This document shows, piece after piece, positions 1 through 6,468 of a stretch of 12,450 nucleotides of DNA; position 1 is the stretch's first letter; every line of letters starts with the position of its first letter. This DNA is from a bacterium (GTDB lineage Bacteria; UBA9089; UBA9088), in the NCBI GenBank assembly GCA_003498085.1, contig DNCM01000151.1, positions 1 through 12,450 on the forward strand. The letters run 5' to 3'. The position numbers were made by a program, and so were the translations under genes. The notes under the pieces were generated by a model, which was given only the letters and a program-made list of their open reading frames with translations, was not told where the DNA came from and searched no databases.

Positions 1-45
1 TATTTTTTGTTTTTTTATATAAGATGAAGAAGTTCTGTTCCAGTA

Positions 46-75
46 TTGATTTTATTGTAATAAATAGTATAAAAT
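46..75 (+). promoter_or_regulatory. Putative sigma70-type promoter of the glycosyltransferase gene
   Basis: A -35-like TTGATT (46-51) and a -10-like TAAAAT (70-75) are separated by 18 bases. A TATAAA at 68-73 is an alternative -10 with a 16-base spacer. Only 7 bases (76-82) separate the -10 box from the ATG at 83, and they contain no Shine-Dalgarno sequence. Transcription would begin at or next to the start codon, giving a leaderless mRNA. The same geometry recurs upstream of rplV. The region is very AT-rich, so a chance match is possible. Confidence 0.45.
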
Positions 76-82
76 ACTGCAA

Positions 83-1915
83 ATGAAAAAAGGAAAGGCG
101 AAAAAGAAAAGGAAGTCTTTATGGGAACTTTTTCATCCCTATATAATTATTTTTTCTATCCTTTTTATATCCTTCATCATTCGCCTTGGCGTACTTTCTG
201 ATATAGAAAAACAAGGCTGGCTTGATCTTCAATTAACAGAGGGTACAGATATGACCACCTTTGATTCCGAAGCCCAAAGGATCTTAAAAGGAGAAAAGGT
301 AGAATGGCATGGAACAACGAGTGTTCTATACCCTGTTTTTATAGCATTTGTTTATCTTCTATTCGGAAGAGACCTTCATCCGGTTTATATTGCCCAAATC
401 ATTTTTGCCCTAATTTCATACTTTCTCCTCTATCTTATTGGAAAAAAATTATTCAATAAGACCGTTGGTATCATTATCCTCATTTTGGCTTGTTTTTATG
501 GTCCATTTATCCTTTATGAAGATTCACTTCTTCTAGATGGTTGCTTTGCTTTCTCTATCCCTGTAATTTTTTATCTTATCTTAAGAATGCAGGAAGCTCC
601 ATCACCAAAAAAGGCATTTCTACTTGGGCTTTCAATTGGAATAACTGCTCTTTTCAAAGGAACCATATTTACATATCTACCATTTGTTTTTATCGTCCTC
701 CTTATTCATACTGGTTTTAAAAAAATAATTCCTTTATTCCTTCCTCTCTGTTTTGGTGTGTATTTACCTATTTTTCCTGTTACGGTAAAGAATTTTATAG
801 ATACAAGGGAATTTATTCCACTTTCTGCAAAAGGTGGGATTCATTTTTATATTGCAAATAACCCTGGTTCAACAGGCCATTCTGATTCTTATCCAGAAGA
901 CTATCTAGAGATAGCAGAAAGGATAAATGTCTGTAAATCCTCATCAAAAAGATCAAAGCTTTGGGTTGAAGAAGCATTAAAGTTCATTAAAACAAGTCCA
1001 AAGGCATGGTCTGGGCTCATCCTTAAAAAGGCATATCTTTACTGGGACAAATGGGAAATTCCAAACAATGTCGATTATGTTCATTTTAAAGGATTATCAG
1101 GTATTATGAAGCTTCCAATTTTCCCTGATTTTTCAATAATTGCACCATTGGGCTTATTAGGACTATTGCTTACTATAAGAAAAAAAACATGCCTTTTTAT
1201 TTCATTTTTCATCCTTTCACATTTCCTAACTATTACATTTTGCACTCTTATCCTCTCAAGGTATAGGGTTTCTGTTGTTCCTGCACTACTCATATTTTCT
1301 GGATATAGCCTCTTTTACCTATATACAAAATTTAAAGAGAATGGAATAAAGCACATAATTGCTCCCATTTTTCTGCTTTTTATTTTTTATATCTGTGTAA
1401 ACTCTTCGTTCTTTATAAAACCATTTGTTTACAAACTCATATATAAAGATGGAATCCAGATTAAAAAAGAAGGAAAATATCTCTGGGTAATGGATGCACC
1501 AGAGGAGGGTTTTAGTCGTGAGACAATTAACCTAGATAACCCCATTAAGGTTGTAAAGAAAGAACTTATTATTAGTGACATAACAAAAGTAGAAAGCTGT
1601 ATTTTGTTTTTCGATTATTTTGGAGAAGGTGGAATCATCCATCTTACTATAAATGATATACCTTTAGGAACCTGTCCTTGTCCGAATACAAAGGGACTAC
1701 TTATATTTGGAAAGACAAGTATTCCATTGAATTTACTGAGGTCTGGAACTAATACATTCGCTCTTAAGGCATTATCTGGGAGATTTGAAATTCCTCTGGA
1801 AAAGACCCTCTGTTATGGAAGGTCATATTTTTCGGGCGATGGTGGAGATACTTGGGAAAAAAAGAAAAAAGGGGAATACACGATGAGGCTTAAGATGGAG
1901 ATGAAAAACCTATAA
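83..1915 (+). CDS. GT-C fold membrane glycosyltransferase (GT39/ArnT-like)
   Basis: A 610-residue multipass membrane protein, probably transferring a sugar from a polyprenyl-phosphate donor to a lipid, glycan or protein outside the cytoplasmic membrane. After a Lys/Arg-rich N terminus, about 12 hydrophobic segments can be seen (about 18-38, 81-97, 101-120, 128-147, 153-168, 178-234 in several passes, then 350-445). The first external loop carries the family-type acidic motif TDMTTFDSEA (D56, D61), where GT-C enzymes keep a catalytic acid. The stretch around 247-264 (LSAKGGIHFYIANNPGSTG) is typical of PMT_2-like proteins. Residues about 455-610 form a soluble, beta-rich extracytoplasmic tail with a single Asp-box, S584-G-D-G-G-D-T-W591. 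The ATG at 83 has no Shine-Dalgarno and sits 7 bases after a -10-like box. The 3' end overlaps the convergent sufB by 6 bases. Acceptor and donor cannot be predicted. Family assignment is fairly sure, substrate unknown. Confidence 0.8.
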   Translation: MKKGKAKKKRKSLWELFHPYIIIFSILFISFIIRLGVLSDIEKQGWLDLQLTEGTDMTTFDSEAQRILKGEKVEWHGTTSVLYPVFIAFVYLLFGRDLHPVYIAQIIFALISYFLLYLIGKKLFNKTVGIIILILACFYGPFILYEDSLLLDGCFAFSIPVIFYLILRMQEAPSPKKAFLLGLSIGITALFKGTIFTYLPFVFIVLLIHTGFKKIIPLFLPLCFGVYLPIFPVTVKNFIDTREFIPLSAKGGIHFYIANNPGSTGHSDSYPEDYLEIAERINVCKSSSKRSKLWVEEALKFIKTSPKAWSGLILKKAYLYWDKWEIPNNVDYVHFKGLSGIMKLPIFPDFSIIAPLGLLGLLLTIRKKTCLFISFFILSHFLTITFCTLILSRYRVSVVPALLIFSGYSLFYLYTKFKENGIKHIIAPIFLLFIFYICVNSSFFIKPFVYKLIYKDGIQIKKEGKYLWVMDAPEEGFSRETINLDNPIKVVKKELIISDITKVESCILFFDYFGEGGIIHLTINDIPLGTCPCPNTKGLLIFGKTSIPLNLLRSGTNTFALKALSGRFEIPLEKTLCYGRSYFSGDGGDTWEKKKKGEYTMRLKMEMKNL

Positions 1916-3004
1916 GGACCTAATAACCTTGTCCATTTCATAAGTCAAAGAAGGAGATAAGCCCATAATTTTGGTATCCATAAATCCTCTAACGATTGTA
2001 GAGATTGCTTCATCCCTTGGTAGTCCTCTTGCCATAAGATACTCAATTTCCTCCTTGTTTATTTTTCCAACGGCAGCTTCATGGCTTAGCTCTACATCAG
2101 ATGCCTTTCCCTCCAATTCTGGAATGGCATGGATTACCCCATCTTTAAGGATAAGGCCTCTACATTCAAGATGTGCCTTTACATTAGGGGTCTCACCAAT
2201 AAGATGGCCTCTTGATATAATTTTTCCTCCACTCGATATAGCCCTTGTTATTGCCTCTCCCTTTGTATTTGGTGCAGATAGTATGATCCGAGAGCCAACA
2301 TCTAGATTTGATCCAGAGTGGCTATAAAGGATAGAATTATAACGAGCTAAGGAAGAATTGCCAATGAGCCTTGTTGTTGGATACATTTGAAGGGACCTAA
2401 CAGGCTTTAAGCAGATATAGTTAGAAACAAAAGCACCATCCTCTTCTACTATTGCACATGTTCTTGGTCTAGCACTAACATCTTCTGCCCAAGAATGGAT
2501 CATAGTAAAGCTTATCTTTGCCCCTTTTTTTATGAAAAACTCAGAGATTCCAATATGTAATCCTTTTTTTACATAGCTTGCAGTTGTACATCCTGTTATG
2601 ATATTTAATTCACTTCCTTCTTCTGCAATAATGATATTGTGGACATTCTGCACAAGACCATCCTTTCCTATAAAAAGACATGCTTGAAGGGGATAGGTTG
2701 ATTTTACACCAGGCAGTGCCCTTATGAAGTAGCCATTAGTATGGGGAAATGATTGAACAGCCTTTGTATATTCATCTAAATCAAAATTAACCGCCCTCCA
2801 CAAGTATTCAGAAAGAAATGGGTATTTTTCACAAGCAAGGCTTGTTGCCATTACCTCAAGACCTTCGTAATGGGATACCTGATGAACAATGGAATGGTCT
2901 ATTTGGATAAATGTACCAGAGCGATCTTTTTCGCTTATGTCGATACCGACACTTCCTATCCTAAGTCTATCTTTCTCATTTAAAATGTTTTCAAGATTTT
3001 TCAT
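1910..3004 (-). CDS. sufB: Fe-S cluster scaffold SufB (SufB/SufD family, short form)
   Basis: A 364-residue SufB/SufD-family protein, a partner of the SufC ATPase in assembling Fe-S clusters in the cytoplasm. It is clearly shorter than E. coli SufB (about 495 residues) and resembles the compact SufB of minimal SufBC systems. The right-handed beta-helix core is followed by the family signature LSHEAAVGKINKEE and then EYLMARGLPRDEA (residues 306-333). C281 (in AHLECRGL) and H308-E309 line up with E. coli SufB C405 and the H433-E434 pair used in cluster formation, so I call it SufB rather than SufD. The ATG overlaps the upstream E1 gene stop as ATGA (3001-3004), implying translational coupling. 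The 3' end runs 6 bases into the convergent glycosyltransferase gene, leaving no room for a terminator between them. Confidence 0.9.
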   Translation of the reverse strand: MKNLENILNEKDRLRIGSVGIDISEKDRSGTFIQIDHSIVHQVSHYEGLEVMATSLACEKYPFLSEYLWRAVNFDLDEYTKAVQSFPHTNGYFIRALPGVKSTYPLQACLFIGKDGLVQNVHNIIIAEEGSELNIITGCTTASYVKKGLHIGISEFFIKKGAKISFTMIHSWAEDVSARPRTCAIVEEDGAFVSNYICLKPVRSLQMYPTTRLIGNSSLARYNSILYSHSGSNLDVGSRIILSAPNTKGEAITRAISSGGKIISRGHLIGETPNVKAHLECRGLILKDGVIHAIPELEGKASDVELSHEAAVGKINKEEIEYLMARGLPRDEAISTIVRGFMDTKIMGLSPSLTYEMDKVIRSL

Positions 3005-3717
3005 TTTATATTACCACATACAGGGCAGTCTTTGTTAGGTTTTATAGAAAACTTTTTAAAATCCATTGTTTTACCTTCCCAGACAAGGAGCTCATTTTTT
3101 AGATTTTTTCCGATTCCAGTGATATATTTCAATACTTCTAAAGCCTCAAGGCATCCCATAACACCGGGTGTTGCTCCAACAACGGGAAATTTTTCTAAAG
3201 GTGGTGACTCGGGAAATACACAAGCAAGACAAGGTGTTTCTTTTGGATAAAAAAAACTTAAATGGCCAGTCATACCCCACACGCTTGCAAAAACAAATGG
3301 GATTCTCTTTCTTATTGCGCATTCATTTAAGATAAATCTTGTTTCAAAATTATCCATACAATCTACAATTATATGACTTTCTCCAACCAATACATCAATA
3401 TTATCCTTAGTTATCCTCTCTGAAATTTCTTCAATCTCTATATCTGGATTAAGTATCTCTAAAGTCTTTTTTGCAGAAACTGTTTTTTTCATTCCAATTC
3501 TTTCATTGCAATGCAGTATTTGCCTGTTAAGGTTTGATGGACTAACTACATCAAAATCGCATATACGTATTTTCCCCACGCCTGCGACTGCAAGGTATAT
3601 CGATGTAGGACTTCCAAGGCCACCTACTCCAGCAATAAATACTTCTGTATCTCTTAACTTTTCTTGCCCCTCCTCTCCCCAGCCATCAATAAGTATTTGT
3701 CTATTATATCTTTCCAT
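3001..3717 (-). CDS. E1-like adenylyltransferase, ThiF/MoeB/HesA family
   Basis: A 238-residue E1-like enzyme expected to adenylate the C-terminal glycine of a small ubiquitin-like sulfur carrier (ThiS or MoaD type) as a step toward a thiocarboxylate. Visible features are MERYNRQI at the N terminus, the nucleotide loop GVGGLGSP (30-37), D54, the N64-R65 pair, D122 in CMDNFETR, and two CxxC pairs (C163/C166 and C231/C234) that form the family zinc site. The position of the E. coli ThiF crossover cysteine appears to be taken by other residues (EKFPVVGA, 175-182). I start it at 3717 because this gives the family N terminus and lies 4 bases after the sufC stop, with AAAAGGT just upstream. An in-frame longer start at 3843 would overlap sufC by about 120 bases. 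It lies between sufC and sufB, and no carrier protein is in the window. The exact partner (thiamin, molybdopterin, cysteine or Fe-S sulfur) is undetermined. Confidence 0.85.
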   Translation of the reverse strand: MERYNRQILIDGWGEEGQEKLRDTEVFIAGVGGLGSPTSIYLAVAGVGKIRICDFDVVSPSNLNRQILHCNERIGMKKTVSAKKTLEILNPDIEIEEISERITKDNIDVLVGESHIIVDCMDNFETRFILNECAIRKRIPFVFASVWGMTGHLSFFYPKETPCLACVFPESPPLEKFPVVGATPGVMGCLEALEVLKYITGIGKNLKNELLVWEGKTMDFKKFSIKPNKDCPVCGNIK

Positions 3718-3721
3718 TTTT

Positions 3722-4444
3722 TTACCTTTTACAAACAACACACTCTTCATATCCCCTATTTCTAATATCCTCCAATATCTCCCTTGGATTTCCAAAACAG
3801 CCAATTTTTCCACCAAATAAAACACAGCCCTTATCTGCCTCAATATAATTAAGGATATAGCCTGTATGAGTAATAACTAATCCAGATTTCTCTCTTTTTC
3901 TATGAAGGTGCTTCTCCAAAAGAAGATTTATTGCTTTGCCAACCAATGCCATATTCTCCAAGTCTACCCCACTTTCTGGCTCATCCAACAATACCAAATC
4001 TGGCAATTGTGCAGTAAGTTGAAGAAGCTCTGAACGCTTCATCTCACCGCCAGAGAAGCCTAAATTTACATCCCTATCAAGGAAGTCAGGCATTGCAAGC
4101 CTATCTGCTAATTCTTCTGGATCTGCCCTATTACAAGAGGCAATTTCAAGGACTTCTCTTATCTTTACCCCACGAACAACTGGTGGTCTTTGAAAAGAAA
4201 TTCCAATTCCTAAGACTACCCTTTCGTTTATTGGTAAATCATTTAGGACTTTGCCTTTATAAATAATTTCTCCTTTTGTTATTTTATACCCAGAAAATCC
4301 CATTATTGTATTAAGGAGGGTTGTTTTACCGCTTCCATTTGCACCAAATAGAATATAGGTCTCGCCCTCTTTGATTCTCAAATTTATTCCTTTTAATATT
4401 TCTTTTCCACTAACCTCAACCCAAAGATCTTTAATTATAAGCAT
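3722..4444 (-). CDS. sufC: Fe-S assembly ABC-type ATPase SufC
   Basis: A 240-residue soluble ABC ATPase of the SufC family that drives conformational changes in SufB during cluster assembly. Motifs in order are Walker A GANGSGKT (34-41), Q-loop Q85 (SFQRPP), signature FSGGEMKR (130-137), Walker B LVLLDE (150-155) followed by the SufC-like PESGVD, and H-switch H193 (ITHT). The length is close to the usual 250 residues. The protein ends in an extra CxxC (C235, C238). It is the first protein gene of the tRNA-Asn-sufC-E1-sufB unit, 23 bases downstream of the tRNA. The leader has only a weak, distant GGAA as a possible Shine-Dalgarno. A TATCTT box lies 7 bases before the ATG but lacks a matching -35, so expression from the tRNA promoter is the simpler reading. 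Confidence 0.93.
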   Translation of the reverse strand: MLIIKDLWVEVSGKEILKGINLRIKEGETYILFGANGSGKTTLLNTIMGFSGYKITKGEIIYKGKVLNDLPINERVVLGIGISFQRPPVVRGVKIREVLEIASCNRADPEELADRLAMPDFLDRDVNLGFSGGEMKRSELLQLTAQLPDLVLLDEPESGVDLENMALVGKAINLLLEKHLHRKREKSGLVITHTGYILNYIEADKGCVLFGGKIGCFGNPREILEDIRNRGYEECVVCKR

Positions 4445-4467
4445 TTTATAGAAGATATTCCAAATAA

Positions 4468-4539
4468 CTCCGCGGGCAGGACTCGAACCTACAACCTAGT
4501 GGTTAACAGCCACCCGCGCTACCTTTGCGCCACCGCGGA
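4468..4539 (-). tRNA. tRNA-Asn (anticodon GUU)
   Basis: The minus strand folds as a 72-nt tRNA without an encoded CCA. The acceptor stem pairs TCCGCGG (4539-4533) with CCGCGGA (4475-4469), and the discriminator is G (4468), usual for Asn. The D stem is GCGC/GCGC. The anticodon loop reads CTGTTAA with GTT as the anticodon. The T arm is GTAGG-TTCGAGT-CCTGC. The gene begins about 11 bases after the -10 box of a strong promoter, so its primary 5' leader would be only a few bases. With no CCA encoded, 3' processing by an RNase Z-type cut would also release the downstream sufC mRNA. Confidence 0.95.
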
Positions 4540-4549
4540 ATACATCTAA

Positions 4550-4579
4550 ATTTTAAAGAGAAGATACAATGATTGTCAA
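4550..4579 (-). promoter_or_regulatory. Promoter of the tRNA-Asn-suf unit
   Basis: On the minus strand a perfect -35 TTGACA (4579-4574) and a -10 TAAAAT (4555-4550) are separated by 18 bases. The predicted start, near 4542, lies only a few bases before the mature tRNA. It is the best promoter-like match visible upstream of sufC, so it probably serves the tRNA and the suf genes together. Confidence 0.65.
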
Positions 4580-4581
4580 TC

Positions 4582-4611
4582 TTGCAAAAGCACCTTAGTG
4601 ATAGGTATAAT
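4582..4611 (+). promoter_or_regulatory. Promoter of the NAD(P)HX repair gene
   Basis: TTGCAA (4582-4587) and a perfect TATAAT (4606-4611) are separated by 18 bases. The GTG start at 4620 follows after 8 bases (AATTTTTT) with no Shine-Dalgarno, so the transcript is predicted to be leaderless. The -35 box lies back-to-back with that of the divergent tRNA-suf promoter, 2 bases apart. Confidence 0.55.
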
Positions 4612-4619
4612 AATTTTTT

Positions 4620-6131
4620 GTGAAGGTTGTTTTTTCTTCAGAGATTAGGGAAATAGACAAAAAAGCAGAAAGCCTTTTTGGCATATTTCCATCTATCTTA
4701 ATGGAAAATGCAGGAAGGGATTCCAAAGAAATTATCCTTTCTACACTGAAAGAGGTCTCTGGAAAAAAGGTTGTTATTTTTTGTGGGCCAGGAAATAATG
4801 GTGGAGATGGACTTGTTGTTGCAAGGCATTTGTTTGTTTCTGGAGTTGATGTAGAGGTTTTCCTTATCGAAGGAAAAAATCAAAGTAAAGAGCGTAAAAT
4901 GAACTTAGATATTGTGCGTAAACTAAATATTCCAATAATTGATTCAAAAGAAGATTGTGATCTATTTGTTGATGCCTTGCTTGGAGTTGGAATATCAAAA
5001 CCTCCTAGTGGAAAAATTAAAGAATGTATTGAGTTTATGAATGAGAAAGAAAGGCCAATAATTTCTTTAGATATTCCATCTGGACTTTCTGCTGACACTG
5101 GTCTTCCTCTGGGAAGTACTGTAAAAGCAACAAAGACGATAACATTTGGTGCTCCAAAGCCAGGACTCCTTATATATCCCGGTGTTGAATATGTAGGCAA
5201 GTTATACCTTTCAAGGATCTCCATCCCAAAGGTTCTATTCGAAGGACTCAAAACAAATCTACTTACTGGAAATGAAACAGAAAGGCTCCTTCCGAAAAGA
5301 AAGCTAAACTTTCATAAGGGCAACTGTGGGAAAATCCTCGTCATTGCAGGCTCAGTCGGTATGACAGGCGCAGCAGTTCTATGTTGCAGGGCAGGATATG
5401 AAATGGGTGCAGGGCTTGTTTATCTTGGGATTCCAGAAAGCCTTTCTGATATTGCATCCTGCAAGCTTACAGAGACAGTAATAAAACCACTCCCTGATAC
5501 AAAGAAAAAAACTCTATCTCCTTCTGCATATAATCCAATAATTGACATCGCAAAAAATGTAGATTGTTTAATAATCGGACCTGGCATCTCTAAACACCAC
5601 GAGACAAAAAAGCTTATAAAGACCTTAATAGATAGAATTTCGCTTCCAATTATTTTGGATGCAGATGGAATAGCTTCTGTCTCTCCTGATGAAGTCCGCG
5701 GAAAGAATATACTAATTACTCCCCATCCAAAAGAATTTGCAGATTTTCTTGGGACAACAACGGATGATATCCAAAAAGATAGGATTGGGGTTGTTAGAAA
5801 GTTTATCGATGACTATAAAATTCCTGTACTCCTTAAGGGATATAGGACAATAATAGGTTATAATGATCAAGTTTACATAAACCCAACTGGAAATCCTGGT
5901 ATGGCAACAGGTGGAAGTGGCGATGTCTTGTCTGGGATGATTGCATCCCTTGTTGCCCAGGGGCTTTCTTTAGGTGAATCTGCTTGCCTTGGTGCCTTCT
6001 TGCATGGTTTGTCAGGGGATATAGCAAAGGAAGAAAAAGGGGAGTATTCACTTGTTGCACAAGACCTTATCGATTATCTTCCATCTGCTATAAGGGAATG
6101 TAAAGAAAGGTATAATATGGAATGTATCTGA
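4620..6131 (+). CDS. nnr: Bifunctional NAD(P)H-hydrate epimerase / ADP-dependent dehydratase
   Basis: A 503-residue two-domain metabolite-repair enzyme. The N-terminal YjeF_N domain (about 1-210) interconverts the R and S forms of hydrated NAD(P)H. The C-terminal ribokinase-like domain (about 225-495) dehydrates the S form using ADP. The epimerase half shows MENAGR (28-33), GPGNNGGDGLVVARH (57-70), DALLGVG (118-124), LDIPSG (150-155) and TFGAPKPG (175-182). The dehydratase half shows HKGNCGKILVIAGS (232-245), IIGPGIS (318-324), ILDADG (345-350), ITPHPKEF (366-373), LLKG (404-407) and NPGMATGGSGDVL (425-437) with catalytic D435. The length matches the usual fused form. The start is GTG, preceded by TATAAT and no ribosome-binding site, so a leaderless message is likely. 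It is a monocistronic unit diverging from tRNA-Asn, and a hairpin at its stop codon looks like its terminator. Confidence 0.95.
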   Translation: MKVVFSSEIREIDKKAESLFGIFPSILMENAGRDSKEIILSTLKEVSGKKVVIFCGPGNNGGDGLVVARHLFVSGVDVEVFLIEGKNQSKERKMNLDIVRKLNIPIIDSKEDCDLFVDALLGVGISKPPSGKIKECIEFMNEKERPIISLDIPSGLSADTGLPLGSTVKATKTITFGAPKPGLLIYPGVEYVGKLYLSRISIPKVLFEGLKTNLLTGNETERLLPKRKLNFHKGNCGKILVIAGSVGMTGAAVLCCRAGYEMGAGLVYLGIPESLSDIASCKLTETVIKPLPDTKKKTLSPSAYNPIIDIAKNVDCLIIGPGISKHHETKKLIKTLIDRISLPIILDADGIASVSPDEVRGKNILITPHPKEFADFLGTTTDDIQKDRIGVVRKFIDDYKIPVLLKGYRTIIGYNDQVYINPTGNPGMATGGSGDVLSGMIASLVAQGLSLGESACLGAFLHGLSGDIAKEEKGEYSLVAQDLIDYLPSAIRECKERYNMECI

Positions 6132-6153
6132 GGAACTATTGTCCTCACTTTTT
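6129..6153 (+). terminator. Intrinsic terminator of the NAD(P)HX repair gene
   Basis: TGAGGA (6129-6134) pairs perfectly with TCCTCA (6142-6147) around a 7-base loop, followed by C and TTTTT (6149-6153). The 5' arm begins with the TGA stop codon of the gene. The stem is short (6 bp), so efficiency may be modest. The rest of 6154-6192, up to the convergent ptsH end, shows only a weak CATAC/GTATG pairing and no second clear terminator. Confidence 0.6.
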
Positions 6154-6192
6154 GTTCATACTTAGGATTAGCGGTATGCTTCCAAATTTATA

Positions 6193-6468
6193 TTATTCTT
6201 CCTTAAATTTTTCTAAAAATAACTTTGCTATACTTCTCATTGCCTCTTTTTCATCAGGACCATCACACCTTACAGTCGCTTTATCGCCATAAAAAATTTC
6301 AAGAGACAGTATTCCAAGAAGGCTCTTTCCGTTCATCCAACCTGGGAATCCTTCATCTTTTCTGATATAGATCTCTGAAATAAACTTCGATGCGATCTGT
6401 GCAATCATAGACGCTGGTCTTGCGTGAATACCTGCCTTATTTTTCACCATAAAAGTTCTCTCTATCAA
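6193..6468 (-). CDS. ptsH: Phosphocarrier protein HPr
   Basis: HPr carries phosphate from enzyme I on a histidine and, in many bacteria, is also phosphorylated on a serine by HPr kinase for catabolite regulation. The sequence shows the active-site motif NKAGIHARPAS and the regulatory-serine motif NGKSLLGILSL. I choose the TTG at 6468, which gives 91 residues and places the histidine exactly at position 15. This TTG overlaps the pheS stop as TTGA, and GGAGGT lies upstream at 6482-6487 with a long spacing of 13 bases. A farther TTG at 6489 lies beside that Shine-Dalgarno and is unlikely; an ATG at 6450 would cut off the first strand. The serine is residue 49 instead of 46 because of a 3-residue insertion (region DEGFPGWM). 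No other PTS component or HPr kinase is in the window. It is the last gene of the rplV unit. Confidence 0.9.
   Translation of the reverse strand: MIERTFMVKNKAGIHARPASMIAQIASKFISEIYIRKDEGFPGWMNGKSLLGILSLEIFYGDKATVRCDGPDEKEAMRSIAKLFLEKFKEE

Noticed and set aside
3..86. Plus-strand open frame ending in TGA that overlaps the glycosyltransferase ATG as ATGA
   Set aside because: The peptide is dominated by Phe, Ile and Lys from A/T runs and looks non-coding. The minus strand of the same segment is also open, so neither frame can be preferred.
1971..2327. 118-codon plus-strand open frame
   Set aside because: Lies antisense inside sufB, whose strand shows clear family motifs; the plus-strand peptide resembles nothing.
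1893..3004. The glycosyltransferase ends and SufB begins with the same residues MKNL, suggesting a duplicated segment
   Set aside because: The DNA contexts differ beyond a few A-rich codons, and the two sites are about 1.1 kb apart on opposite strands; coincidence.
3718..3843. Longer start for the E1-like gene at 3843
   Set aside because: It would overlap sufC by about 120 bases and add 42 residues with no family similarity. The ATG at 3717 gives the expected MERYNRQI start.
4445..4467. TATCTT box 7 bases before the sufC ATG as a leaderless promoter like that of rplV
   Set aside because: The -35 position falls in the tRNA 3' end and reads nothing like TTGACA; the tRNA promoter is a better explanation.
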